A stretch of DNA of 34,767 bases, taken from the NCBI GenBank assembly GCA_947492925.1, contig CANLOQ010000013.1, positions 1-34,767 of the forward strand, given 5' to 3'. Origin of the DNA: an uncultured Sulfitobacter sp. (GTDB lineage Bacteria > Pseudomonadota > Alphaproteobacteria > Rhodobacterales > Rhodobacteraceae). Both the position numbers and the translations under genes were made by a program. The notes beneath the pieces are model-generated. The model made no database searches, was not told where the DNA came from, and was given only the letters and a program-made list of their open reading frames with translations. Below, in pieces: positions 23,268-31,871 of this stretch; position 1 is the stretch's first letter; every line of letters begins with the position of its first letter.

Positions 23268-23276
23268 CGGATTTCC

Positions 23277-23309
23277 TTAACATGTTAATTGTTGCTAAGT
23301 TAATTAACT
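23277..23309. promoter_or_regulatory. Twin palindromes between hpaF and hpaR (probable HpaR operators)
   Basis: TTAACATGTTAA (23277-23288) and AGTTAATTAACT (23298-23309) are both perfect 12-base palindromes. Their centres are 21 bases apart, two helical turns. The first starts 10 bases before the hpaF start codon. MarR-family dimers bind palindromes of this size, so HpaR binding is likely, repressing both directions until an aromatic ligand arrives. Confidence 0.75.
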
Positions 23310-23355
23310 GATGGCAAGATTGTCAACAGCCCGGCAAACGGGCATCCGAGGGGTC

Positions 23356-23793
23356 ATGTCAAAAACGCTTCCATCCACCAGCCGGTCCCTGCCCATCGCG
23401 CTGATCCGCGCACGCGAGGGCGTAATGGCCCCGATCCGCGAAATGCTGGCGGAAACCGGCATTACCGAACAGCAATGGCGCGTCCTGCGGGTGCTGACAG
23501 AATTTGGCAGCATGGACACCAAAACGCTCGCTGACCGCTCAAGCTTGTTGTTTCCCAGCCTGACCCGCATCGCGGCCACGCTGCGCGACAAGGGCCTGGT
23601 GACCCAGACCCGCGATGACAAGGACCGCCGCCGCCAATTCATCGCAATCACACCGGAGGGCCAGCGCATCATTGATGATCACGCCTTACAGGCCACCCGG
23701 ATCGTTGCGGGGTTCAAACAAACCCTTGGTGCGCAGGACTATGAAACCCTGCTTGATCTCCTCACCCGGCTGGACCCCGGCGCGCAGGATTAG
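23356..23793 (+). CDS. hpaR: Homoprotocatechuate operon repressor HpaR (MarR family)
   Basis: The 145-residue protein is a MarR-type winged-helix regulator. The recognition region is MDTKTLADRSSLLFPSLTRI with the wing TQTRDDKDRRRQFIAITPEG. The phrase GITEQQWRVLRVLTEFGSMD is typical of HpaR. It is divergent from hpaFEDGH and should repress it. The ATG at 23356 follows GAGGGG closely; an ATG at 23311 has no ribosome-binding site and abuts the operator palindrome. Its last 4 bases overlap the end of the converging Tm-1-like gene. Confidence 0.9.
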   Translation: MSKTLPSTSRSLPIALIRAREGVMAPIREMLAETGITEQQWRVLRVLTEFGSMDTKTLADRSSLLFPSLTRIAATLRDKGLVTQTRDDKDRRRQFIAITPEGQRIIDDHALQATRIVAGFKQTLGAQDYETLLDLLTRLDPGAQD

Positions 23794-25025
23794 GCGGCGA
23801 TGGTGCCGTCGGCGCGCCAGCGGTCAAAAATCTCCAGCGCCTTGTCGGCAAAGGCCGCGTCATTGATGTGGCAGGAAATGCGGTACGTTTCCACGTTATC
23901 CGGCACATGCGCCTCAACCTCTGACAAGAAGGCGGCCAGCCCGTCAGGATTATGCAGGTCCGCACCCGCGCGGTCCCATTCACCAAGACCGTGTTCCGGC
24001 AGGATCAGCGCCGTCGGCCCCTTGGCCTTGGCCAGCTGATCACAATGGGCGCGTGCCACAAGGCGCGTCTCGCTGGCTTCCAATACGATTGAGGTGAGCA
24101 AACGGTTGTGTGCGTGTTTCATATGCGCTTCCCATTTGGCGTCAATCGGTTGCCAGCCCACGACATCGACCAGATCATAACACCCCGGCGCAACGATCTG
24201 TGGCGTCCCGTTGATCCCTGCATTGCTTAGTCTGTCCGCCCCCGCCGAAATGTTCGACCCGTTGACATGGTTGCCCAGCTCCTGCGTGCAGAAATCCATC
24301 ACACAGGCAAACGCCCCCTGCCCCGCTAGGCTTTCGAACGCGCGCCCGCCCATGCCCGTGGCATGAAACACCGCAACCTCAAAACCGCGTTCTTCTAGGG
24401 CGGGCTTCAGCGGGATCACGTATTTCAGTGCCGATGTGCCCAGCGACATCATGCCCACAAGCGGCTTGTCCGGGTCCGGTTTCTGCACGGCGCGCGCCGC
24501 GCCCAGAACCGCCCCTGCCGCCTGTGATAGCGACGCCTTGCAAACCGAATTCAAGCCGTAAAGCCCGCCGGCCCACAGGATCATCTGCGTGTCCGCCGCC
24601 AGCCGTTCTGCCGGGATCAACGGCGAAAAGGATACCGTTGAAACGATGTATTTCGGCACACCCAGCGGCAGGGCCGAAGCCACATCAAGGGCCAGATCGG
24701 TGCCCATCGTGCCACCCAGCACGATCATCCCGTCAAACGCCCCCTCGCGGTGCAACCGCGCCGCCAGCAGGCTCGCGCCCCGGGCCATTATCTGCATCGC
24801 GTGGTTTTCATCGCCACTATCGATGGCCGCCTGAATGCTGCTGCCGCCTTCGTGGGCTACGTCGTGTTTGGAATGGTCCGCAGGCTGCGACGGATCGCCC
24901 AACACCGACACATCCATCGTCACCACATGGCCGCCCTGCCCCCGGATCACCTGCGCCAGAAAACCCAGTTCATCGTCTTTGGTGTCATAGGTCCCGATGA
25001 CCAGAATGGTTGTTTTGTCGCTCAT
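23790..25025 (-). CDS. Tm-1-like ATP-binding protein (UPF0261 family)
   Basis: The 411-residue protein belongs to the family named after the N-terminal domain of the tomato virus-resistance protein Tm-1. Landmarks are ILVIGTYDTKDDELGFLAQV at the N-terminus, DGMIVLGGTMGTDLAL, and PQIVAPGCYDLVDVV. The family has two domains and binds ATP; the bacterial reaction is not established. In many genomes it is paired with a TIM-barrel phosphoenolpyruvate hydrolase-like gene, which is missing here. ATG 25025 overlaps the aldehyde dehydrogenase stop (ATGA), so it is the last gene of the operon that starts with tctC. Confidence 0.88.
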   Translation of the reverse strand: MSDKTTILVIGTYDTKDDELGFLAQVIRGQGGHVVTMDVSVLGDPSQPADHSKHDVAHEGGSSIQAAIDSGDENHAMQIMARGASLLAARLHREGAFDGMIVLGGTMGTDLALDVASALPLGVPKYIVSTVSFSPLIPAERLAADTQMILWAGGLYGLNSVCKASLSQAAGAVLGAARAVQKPDPDKPLVGMMSLGTSALKYVIPLKPALEERGFEVAVFHATGMGGRAFESLAGQGAFACVMDFCTQELGNHVNGSNISAGADRLSNAGINGTPQIVAPGCYDLVDVVGWQPIDAKWEAHMKHAHNRLLTSIVLEASETRLVARAHCDQLAKAKGPTALILPEHGLGEWDRAGADLHNPDGLAAFLSEVEAHVPDNVETYRISCHINDAAFADKALEIFDRWRADGTIAA

Positions 25026-26506
25026 AGTTTGATCCACGCCGTCTTTAGGTTCACGTATTTATCTATCGCGTGCAGCGACTTGTCCGATCCGTTGCCCGAT
25101 TGGCCAACGCCGCCCAACGGCACAGTGCCATCGGCCCCGCCGTATGTGTTGATATGCATCACACCGGTGCGCACTGCCCGCACCATACGGTGCGCCCTCC
25201 CCAGATTGGCCGTCCACGCGGCACCGGCCAGACCATACACCGTGGCATTGGCCAGCGCGACAGCGTCGGCCTCGGTCTCAAACGCGGTCACACCCAGCAC
25301 CGGGCCAAAAACCTCGCGCTGCGCCAGCGTGGCGTCGCGGGTCACATCGGTCACGACCGTCGGGGCCATGTAATAGCCGCCGGTCTCGGCCAGTATACGG
25401 CCCCCGCCGGTCATCACGTTTCCGCCCTCCGCCTGCGCGGTTTTGACAAACCCCAGATTGACGTTCAGCTGGCCTTCGGAATTGACCGCCCCGATATGGG
25501 TGTCGGTGCGCAGCGGATCACCAACCCGCATGGCCTCGGTCGCTTTGACCACCGCCGCGACAAAATCGTCGTGAATCGACGCCTCGACCAGCAAGCGCGA
25601 CCCAGCCACGCAAACTTGGCCTGCATTGCGAAAGATGCCCGCCGCAGCAACCTTGGCCGCCTCGTCAAGATCGGGCGCATCCGCAAAAACGATGTTGGGC
25701 GATTTGCCCCCAAGCTCAAGATAGACCCGTTTCATGTTCGAAGCTGCGGCATATTCCATCAACCGCCTGCCCGTCGCGCCGGACCCGGTAAAGGCAAGCA
25801 CATCCACGTTCATCGACAGGCCCAGCGTCTGGCCCACAACGGACCCCGCGCCGGTGACCACGTTCAGCACCCCGGGCGGCACCCCGGCCTCCAGCGCCAG
25901 CGCTGCCATGCGCAACAGTGACAGCGATGCGGTCTCGGACGGTTTGAGCACAACCGAATTGCCCATCGCCAGCGCGGGCCCCAGCTTCCATGCGCCGATC
26001 ATCATCGGAAAATTCCACGGGATGATTGCGCCCACCACGCCCACCGGTTCGCGGTGGATCATGCCCAGAATGTCCTGCGGTGTGGTGGCGATCTCACCGT
26101 AAAGCTTGTCCAGCGCTTCGGCATAATAGCGAATCGTCCCCGCCGCCGACCCCGGCTCGGCCTTCAACGCCATGCCAATTTCGGTCCCGTTGTCGCGCAC
26201 CCCCAGAACCGCCAGTTCCAGGGCGTTCGCCTCGATCAGATCGGCCCATTTCATCAGAACCTTCTTGCGCGCGGCAGGGGGCTGGCCCGCCCAACGCCCG
26301 TCCTCGAACGCAGCACGCGCCGATGCAATCGCCGCGTCCATATCCGCCGCCGTTCCGGCTGCCACGCTTGTCAGCACCGTGCCATCAATGGGTGAAATCA
26401 CGTCCATCCGTCCGCCATCGGAAGCAGGCACATGCCTGCCGTCGATCAGATGATCAAAGGGCGCAACGGGCTGTGCCCGCAGGGCATCGATTTTGGTCTG
26501 ATCCAT
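25022..26506 (-). CDS. NAD(P)+-dependent aldehyde dehydrogenase
   Basis: A complete 494-residue aldehyde dehydrogenase of the betaine-aldehyde/PuuC-like group. It shows PWNFPMMIGAWKLGPALAMG (about residues 164-183), the catalytic base E264 in YLELGGKSP and the nucleophile C299 in NAGQVCVAGSR. The substrate cannot be told from sequence. It is flanked by a TTT transporter and the Tm-1-like gene, while a class III aminotransferase lies on the other side of the regulator, so an aldehyde made by transamination of an omega-amino acid is one possible substrate. It lies 4 bases after tctA. Confidence 0.92.
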   Translation of the reverse strand: MDQTKIDALRAQPVAPFDHLIDGRHVPASDGGRMDVISPIDGTVLTSVAAGTAADMDAAIASARAAFEDGRWAGQPPAARKKVLMKWADLIEANALELAVLGVRDNGTEIGMALKAEPGSAAGTIRYYAEALDKLYGEIATTPQDILGMIHREPVGVVGAIIPWNFPMMIGAWKLGPALAMGNSVVLKPSETASLSLLRMAALALEAGVPPGVLNVVTGAGSVVGQTLGLSMNVDVLAFTGSGATGRRLMEYAAASNMKRVYLELGGKSPNIVFADAPDLDEAAKVAAAGIFRNAGQVCVAGSRLLVEASIHDDFVAAVVKATEAMRVGDPLRTDTHIGAVNSEGQLNVNLGFVKTAQAEGGNVMTGGGRILAETGGYYMAPTVVTDVTRDATLAQREVFGPVLGVTAFETEADAVALANATVYGLAGAAWTANLGRAHRMVRAVRTGVMHINTYGGADGTVPLGGVGQSGNGSDKSLHAIDKYVNLKTAWIKL

Positions 26507-26510
26507 CGGG

Positions 26511-28028
26511 TTACCTCATCTGGCTGTCATGCATGTCGTGGTCCTTGTCCGGCTCATGGGTGCGCCATTCCCGGATCAGCGTGCGCAGGTGCAGGACCAG
26601 CACCAGAACAATCAGACCGAACAACACCGCCGCAATGGGCCTGTCGATCATGTCCAGCGGTGTCTTCAGGCGCGGCAGCGCAGAGCGCAGCTTGACCTCC
26701 ATGATCCCGCCCAGCACCATGCCAAGGATGATCGGCACGATCGGCAGGTTCAACCGCTTGAGGATCAGCCCCAGCACCCCAAATCCCGCCGCAATCATGC
26801 AATCCGTCAGCGAATTGCGCAGTGAATAAACCCCCACAAAAGACAACAGCAGGATCATCACCCCCAGAAACCGCGTTGGAACGCGAATGATCCGGGTCAG
26901 CAGATTGGTGGAAAACAGCAAGAACACCATCACGATCACATTCAGCGCGATCAGCGCGAAATAAAGCCCGTACACCAGATCAATGTTGTTCTGAAACAAC
27001 GCCGGCCCGGGGATCACGTTATGCACATAGAAAACCGACAGCATCATCGCCGTCAGCGCCTCGCCGGGGATACCCAGCGCCAGCAGCGGGATCATCGCGG
27101 CAGCAGGCACCGCATTGTTCGCCGCCTCCGATGCAATCAGCCCCTCGGGCGATCCCTTGCCAAAGGCCTCCGGCGTTTTCGACGTCTTTTGCGCATAGGT
27201 GTAGGACATGAACTGCGCGGTAAACTCACCCGTGCCGGGGATCATGCCAAGGATCACACCAAACCCCGACGCCACGGTCGCAACCCGTTTGTGGCGCAGC
27301 AATTCACGAATGCCTGTGCCCATGCGCCCGGTGACGGGCCGCGCATCCGGGCTGGTGTCAGCGGCGGTCAAAAGGAAGAACGCCTGTGACAGCGCAAAAA
27401 GGCCCAGCACCACAACAATCAGGTTCACGCCCGAGGACAGGAACGAATAGCCAAAGGTATAGCGCTGCGTGTAGGTCACCGCATCAAGGCCCACGGTCTG
27501 CAAAAAGATTCCGAACATGGCCAGCATGCCTGCCGCCATGATCTGCCCGCGGTGCGCCAGAATGACTAGGATGATGCCCAGCAGGGCCGCCAGAAAAATC
27601 TCGCGCGATCCGAACATCGGCGCAATCAGCGCCAGCACCGGCGACAACAGGATCAGGCAAAGAATGCCGAAAATGCCACCCCAGAAAGACGCGGAATAGG
27701 CCAGTGACACGGCGCGGTGCGCCTCTCCGGCCTGCGTCATCGGATAGCCGTCATAGGACGTCAGCGCGTTTACGGCCGTACCCGGCGTGTTGATCAGCAC
27801 CGCCGGGATCGCGCCGCCGTACATCGACGACCCGTAAATGCCCAACAGCATCGTCAGACCCACAATCGGGTCAAGCGCAAAGGTCGCAGGCAGCAATATC
27901 GCAATCGCCACTGCCGGCCCGACGCCCGGAATCGCGCCAATGATCACCCCGCCGATGGATCCCACCAACAGCGCCAGCATGACATCCCAGCGCGCCAGCA
28001 TCTCAAGCCCGGCAATCAGGTTTTCCAT
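26511..28028 (-). CDS. tctA: Tripartite tricarboxylate transporter, large permease TctA
   Basis: TctA is the large inner-membrane part of a TTT transporter. The 505-residue protein has about ten to twelve hydrophobic segments and the two related signature segments IGAIPGVGPAVAIAILLPAT (about residues 32-51) and ILGMIPGTGEFTAQFMSYTY, typical of DUF112/TctA. Length is normal. It follows tctB by 12 bases. The C-terminus is charged and cytoplasmic-looking (EWRTHEPDKDHD). The substrate, probably a di- or tricarboxylate, is not predictable. Confidence 0.95.
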   Translation of the reverse strand: MENLIAGLEMLARWDVMLALLVGSIGGVIIGAIPGVGPAVAIAILLPATFALDPIVGLTMLLGIYGSSMYGGAIPAVLINTPGTAVNALTSYDGYPMTQAGEAHRAVSLAYSASFWGGIFGILCLILLSPVLALIAPMFGSREIFLAALLGIILVILAHRGQIMAAGMLAMFGIFLQTVGLDAVTYTQRYTFGYSFLSSGVNLIVVVLGLFALSQAFFLLTAADTSPDARPVTGRMGTGIRELLRHKRVATVASGFGVILGMIPGTGEFTAQFMSYTYAQKTSKTPEAFGKGSPEGLIASEAANNAVPAAAMIPLLALGIPGEALTAMMLSVFYVHNVIPGPALFQNNIDLVYGLYFALIALNVIVMVFLLFSTNLLTRIIRVPTRFLGVMILLLSFVGVYSLRNSLTDCMIAAGFGVLGLILKRLNLPIVPIILGMVLGGIMEVKLRSALPRLKTPLDMIDRPIAAVLFGLIVLVLVLHLRTLIREWRTHEPDKDHDMHDSQMR

Positions 28029-28040
28029 AGGCCGCGTCCT

Positions 28041-28580
28041 TTAGAAATAAGTCAGCATGATCTGGCGCAGGCCCGTCGGCAAATGCTCATAGATCAGACC
28101 CGCAGGCAGGTTCACCCGCAAAAGCGTCTTGAACAAAACCACGATCACCACCGCACACAGGCCCGCAATCACCAGCGTGCGCGCGCGCCGGTAGCCGGTC
28201 CGCAACGCCAGCGCGATGGCAAACAGCACCGTAGCGGGCAAATAGCCCGCAAAGGGCACGGCAATGGCATAAAGGATAAACCATCCCGCGTATTCCAACG
28301 AGGCAAGCCACAGGCCAACTTCCTGCCACCGCCCCTCAATCCGTTCGGACAGCGCGGAACCCAGCAGATGAAAAGCCGCAAACACCGTCATCCCGCCAAG
28401 CGATACCGCAGGCCAGAAACGGGGCTGGGCAAAAAGCTTGCCACCGTTGCGCCACGCGGTCTGATCGGCAAGCTGCGCCAGCAGGATCACCGATAACACC
28501 AGCATTCCCCAGGCAAACACAATATCACCCGGTCTGCGATACCGCCTGAACAAGACCTGAAGCGTTTTCACCCGCGACAT
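28041..28580 (-). CDS. tctB: Tripartite tricarboxylate transporter, small permease TctB
   Basis: The 179-residue protein has four hydrophobic segments, as in the small TTT membrane subunit, which varies much in sequence. The start at 28580 (MSRVKTLQ) is preferred over 28643, which would run through the intergenic hairpin and give an untypical N-terminus. It lies between tctC and tctA. Identification rests mainly on order, size and membrane pattern. Confidence 0.88.
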   Translation of the reverse strand: MSRVKTLQVLFRRYRRPGDIVFAWGMLVLSVILLAQLADQTAWRNGGKLFAQPRFWPAVSLGGMTVFAAFHLLGSALSERIEGRWQEVGLWLASLEYAGWFILYAIAVPFAGYLPATVLFAIALALRTGYRRARTLVIAGLCAVVIVVLFKTLLRVNLPAGLIYEHLPTGLRQIMLTYF

Positions 28581-28607
28581 ATGCACCGTCCCCCAATACC
28601 GGCGACA

Positions 28608-28640
28608 CGGTCGGGCACACCCCAAAAGGCCGCCCGACCG
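28608..28640 (-). promoter_or_regulatory. Stem-loop between tctC and tctB
   Basis: CGGTCGGGC (28608-28616) and GCCCGACCG (28632-28640) are perfect 9-base inverted copies around a 15-base loop. No T-run follows on the minus strand, so it is more likely a message-stabilising or processing hairpin that keeps tctC transcript in excess. Confidence 0.65.
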
Positions 28641-28658
28641 CACGCATCCGGTGCCGCG

Positions 28659-29603
28659 TTATTCGGCCAGCATCGTCCCGATACGTCCCATCGTGGCGAT
28701 GTCCTGCTCGATCTGCGTGACAACGTCCGCCGCAGGCTGCCAATACACCAGCGCTCCGGTCTCCGCCGCCAGCTTTTGCGCGCGCTCTGACATCATCGTC
28801 TTTTCGGCAACGGCGATGATCTTGTCCTGAACGTCCTGCGGTGTGTCCTTGTGGACAAAAAGACCATTCCACAACGCCACATCCAGATCAGGTGCCAGTT
28901 CGGCCACCGTCGGTGTATCGGGCGTCAGGGCAATCCGCTCGGACCCGATGGAAGCCAGAACATTCACATCATCCAGACACGGCAGGATCAATTGAAGCGT
29001 GGTGTTGATCACATCCACATCACCCGACGCCAGCGTGTTGCAGTCCAGCGCATCAAAGGCAGCGTCGGACGCATAGGCAAAGCCCAATGTCTTGGCCAGA
29101 CCAAAGGTCACCTGCGTGGGCACCAGCGGCGCACCGAAATGGCCCAGCACAACCTCGTTGTCCTGCGCATGTGCGGCAAGCTCTTCCATCGACGTATAAG
29201 GCGCATCACCGCTTGTCGCGATGACAAAGGGATAGGTCAGGAAATTGCCCAGCGGCACAAAGGGATCAGGGTTCAGTTCAGGGATGCCAATCTGCGGACC
29301 AACCACCGGAATGGCGATGATGAAAGACCCGACGGTATAGCCGTCAGCGGGTGCGTTCGCCACTTCGATCGCGCCGGGAAACGGGCCGCCACCGCCACCG
29401 GGTTTGTTCACCACGGCGGTCGGCACGTCGTAGGCGGCGGAAAAGTCCTCCGCAATCATTCGCGTCAGAACGTCTTCCAGATCACCGGGGGGCCAGGGCA
29501 CCACAAACTCGACCGGCTTTTCCGGGTATTCGCCCTGCGCGGCACCCGCAAAGGCGGTCATTGCCAGCGCTGCTGCGGCGGCGGTTTTTGTAAACAGTGA
29601 CAT
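28659..29603 (-). CDS. tctC: Tripartite tricarboxylate transporter substrate-binding protein TctC
   Basis: The 314-residue periplasmic binding protein begins with a signal peptide (MSLFTKTAAAAALAMTAFAG, cleavage near residue 24) followed by YPEKPVEFVVPWPPGD, the usual first strand and ligand-binding loop of TctC/BugT proteins. NKPGGGGGPFPGAIEVANAP matches the family's second binding loop. It contains C188 and C209, which could form a disulfide. GGGAG precedes the ATG by 7 bases. It is the first gene of the tctCBA-aldehyde dehydrogenase-Tm-1 operon and is divergent from the IclR regulator. Confidence 0.94.
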   Translation of the reverse strand: MSLFTKTAAAAALAMTAFAGAAQGEYPEKPVEFVVPWPPGDLEDVLTRMIAEDFSAAYDVPTAVVNKPGGGGGPFPGAIEVANAPADGYTVGSFIIAIPVVGPQIGIPELNPDPFVPLGNFLTYPFVIATSGDAPYTSMEELAAHAQDNEVVLGHFGAPLVPTQVTFGLAKTLGFAYASDAAFDALDCNTLASGDVDVINTTLQLILPCLDDVNVLASIGSERIALTPDTPTVAELAPDLDVALWNGLFVHKDTPQDVQDKIIAVAEKTMMSERAQKLAAETGALVYWQPAADVVTQIEQDIATMGRIGTMLAE

Positions 29604-29621
29604 TGTGGTTCTCCCTTAGTT

Positions 29622-29638
29622 GGTTCATATATTGAACC
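29622..29638. promoter_or_regulatory. Inverted repeat between tctC and the IclR regulator
   Basis: GGTTCA-TATAT-TGAACC is a perfect inverted repeat with a 5-base spacer, and a further partial copy GGTTCGG follows at 29642-29648. It is 19 bases from the tctC start and in the shared promoter region, the expected place for an IclR-type operator. Confidence 0.7.
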
Positions 29639-29714
29639 GTTGGTTCGGAAAAAGATTGCCTTGCCAAATTTCTTCTGTCAAACTCTTTCTGAATTGTGCA
29701 ACCCGAGCGTGCTG

Positions 29715-30524
29715 ATGTCCTCTGCTGCGAAAGCCCTGAAACTGCTGTCCCATTTTTCGGTCACCCGCCCCGAAATTGGCCTGTCGCAGATGTGCAGGAT
29801 CGCGGGCCGGGACAAGGCAACAACCTACCGCCACCTTCAGGCGCTGGAGGAACAGGGGTTCGTTGAACAAAATCCGGCAACCCGTCAGTACCGGCTGGGC
29901 CCTGCCGTGATGCAACTGGCCCAACTGCGAGAGGCAACCGTACCGCGCAAGGAAGCGGCACGGCCTGCGCTTGCCGCGCTTGCCGATGCAACCTGCGAAA
30001 CGGCCCATGTGACGGTACTGTCGGGCACCACGCTTTATGGTTTGTGCGAATCTTATGCCTCCCACCACGCAACCCGCGCGGTGATCGACCTGAACACATT
30101 TCCGCTGCACGCCACCGCGTCGGGTCTGTGCGCGCTGGCATTTGGTCCCGCAGACCTCCTTGCGGCGGCGGTGACGGACCTGCACGGATTTACCGACAGA
30201 ACACCGACAGACCGCGATGACCTGACAGCGCTGATCCATCACACCCGGACCACCGGATTTGGCCGTGCAAACCGGATTTACGAAGATGAAATCGAAGGGC
30301 TGTCCGCCCCGGTTTTTGATCAGACCGGCCATTTCGCCGGGGCCGTCGCCGTGGCCTGTGTGGCCACCCGTTTCACCCCCGCGCTTGAACGGACCATCCT
30401 GACCGAACTGACCACCGCCGCACGCGAGATCACCCGCAACTGGGGCGGCACCATCCCCGACGCGGTCGAGGCCGCATGGGCCAGCACCGACACGCAAGAA
30501 ACCACATTGGAACCCACACCATGA
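29715..30524 (+). CDS. IclR-family transcriptional regulator
   Basis: The 269-residue protein has the IclR winged helix near the N-terminus (LSQMCRIAGRDKATTYRHLQ, about residues 24-43) and a C-terminal effector domain with FPLHATASGLCALAF and YEDEIEGLSAPVFD. The ATG at 29715 gives the usual short start MSSAAKALKLL; a TTG at 29640 would add 25 untypical residues and lie against the operator. It is divergent from tctCBA and overlaps the aminotransferase gene as ATGA, so it probably controls both sides in response to a substrate of this pathway. Confidence 0.9.
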   Translation: MSSAAKALKLLSHFSVTRPEIGLSQMCRIAGRDKATTYRHLQALEEQGFVEQNPATRQYRLGPAVMQLAQLREATVPRKEAARPALAALADATCETAHVTVLSGTTLYGLCESYASHHATRAVIDLNTFPLHATASGLCALAFGPADLLAAAVTDLHGFTDRTPTDRDDLTALIHHTRTTGFGRANRIYEDEIEGLSAPVFDQTGHFAGAVAVACVATRFTPALERTILTELTTAAREITRNWGGTIPDAVEAAWASTDTQETTLEPTP

Positions 30525-31867
30525 AAGATTCTAATTTCCTGAAGGAACACAACGGTCGCCTGATGTGGCACCCGATGACCTCTCCGCAGGACAGCATCGA
30601 CCAGCCGCCCAAGATCATCACCGGCGCCGACGGCGTGTCGATCACCGATATTGACGGGCACCGTGTTGTCGACGGTGTGGGCGGTCTGTGGAACGTCAAC
30701 CTGGGGTATTCCTGCCAGCCGGTAAAAGACGCGATTGCCGCACAGCTGGAAACCCTGCCCTATTATTCGACCTTCCGGGGCACATCCAACGATGCCGCGA
30801 TTGAACTGTCCTATGAACTGTCAGAGTTTTTTGCGCCCGACGGAATGTCGCGCGCCTTTTTCACCTCCGGCGGCTCTGACAGTGTTGAAACCGCGCTGCG
30901 GCTCGCGCGCCAGTACCACAAACTGCGCGGCGATCCCGGGCGCACCAAGTTTCTCAGCCTCAAGAAAGGCTATCACGGCACGCATTTCGGCTGCGCCTCT
31001 GTGAACGGCAACGCGAATTTCCGCACCGCCTATGAACCGCTCATGCCCGGCTGTTTTCACATTCCCGCGCCCTATACCTATCGCAACCCGTTTAATGAAA
31101 CGGACCCCAAAAAGCTGGCACAGCTTTGCGTCGCCGCACTTGAGGACGAAATTGCCTTTCAGGGGCCCAACACCATTGCCGCCATGATCATGGAACCCAT
31201 TCTTGGCGCCGGAGGTGTGATCCCGCCGCATCCCAGCTTTGCCCCCGCAGTGCAGGAAATCTGCAACCGCAACGGCATTCTGCTGATCACAGACGAGGTG
31301 ATCAGCGCCTACGGCCGTACCGGCGCATGGTCCGGCGCGCGGCTTTGGGGTATTCAGCCCGATATGATGGCGACGGCCAAGGCCATTACCAACGGCTACT
31401 TCCCCTTCGGGGCCCTGATGCTGGGCGACCGCGTGGTCGAGGTGTTTGAAAACAACCCCGACGCCAAGATCGCACACGGCTACACCTATTCGGGCCATCC
31501 CGTCGGCGCGGCGGCGGCGCTTGCCTGTCTGGCAGAAACCAAACGCCTGAACGTGATCGAAAACGCCGCCGCACGCGGGACGCAAATGTACGAAGGCTGC
31601 AAGGCGCTGATGGAAAAACACGATATCATCGGGGATGTACGCGGGGGCTACGGCCTGATGACCGCGATCGAGATGGTCAGCGACCGTGCCACGAAAAAAC
31701 CCATCGACGGTGCAACGGCAATGACCGTTCAGGAAACCGCCTATCAGAACGGTGCGATGATCCGTGTATCAGGGCCAAACCTGATCCTTTCACCCTGCCT
31801 CGTGCTCAGCAAAGAAGACGCCGGTACGATCCTTGCCGCACTTGACGCAGGCTTTGCCGCTGCCTGA
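30521..31867 (+). CDS. Class III PLP-dependent aminotransferase (omega-amino acid type)
   Basis: The 448-residue protein is a complete fold-type I class III aminotransferase. It shows WNVNLGYSCQPV, the glycine-rich FFTSGGSDSVETALRLARQY (about residues 113-132), the cofactor aspartate in LLITDEVISAYGRTG (D258) and the Schiff-base lysine K287 in MMATAKAITNGYFP. This group usually transfers an amino group from an omega- or beta-amino acid or amine to pyruvate. ATG 30521 overlaps the IclR stop, so a longer frame from 30476 is rejected. With the aldehyde dehydrogenase across the regulator it may turn an amine into an acid. Confidence 0.92.
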   Translation: MKDSNFLKEHNGRLMWHPMTSPQDSIDQPPKIITGADGVSITDIDGHRVVDGVGGLWNVNLGYSCQPVKDAIAAQLETLPYYSTFRGTSNDAAIELSYELSEFFAPDGMSRAFFTSGGSDSVETALRLARQYHKLRGDPGRTKFLSLKKGYHGTHFGCASVNGNANFRTAYEPLMPGCFHIPAPYTYRNPFNETDPKKLAQLCVAALEDEIAFQGPNTIAAMIMEPILGAGGVIPPHPSFAPAVQEICNRNGILLITDEVISAYGRTGAWSGARLWGIQPDMMATAKAITNGYFPFGALMLGDRVVEVFENNPDAKIAHGYTYSGHPVGAAAALACLAETKRLNVIENAAARGTQMYEGCKALMEKHDIIGDVRGGYGLMTAIEMVSDRATKKPIDGATAMTVQETAYQNGAMIRVSGPNLILSPCLVLSKEDAGTILAALDAGFAAA

Positions 31868-31871
31868 GCGG

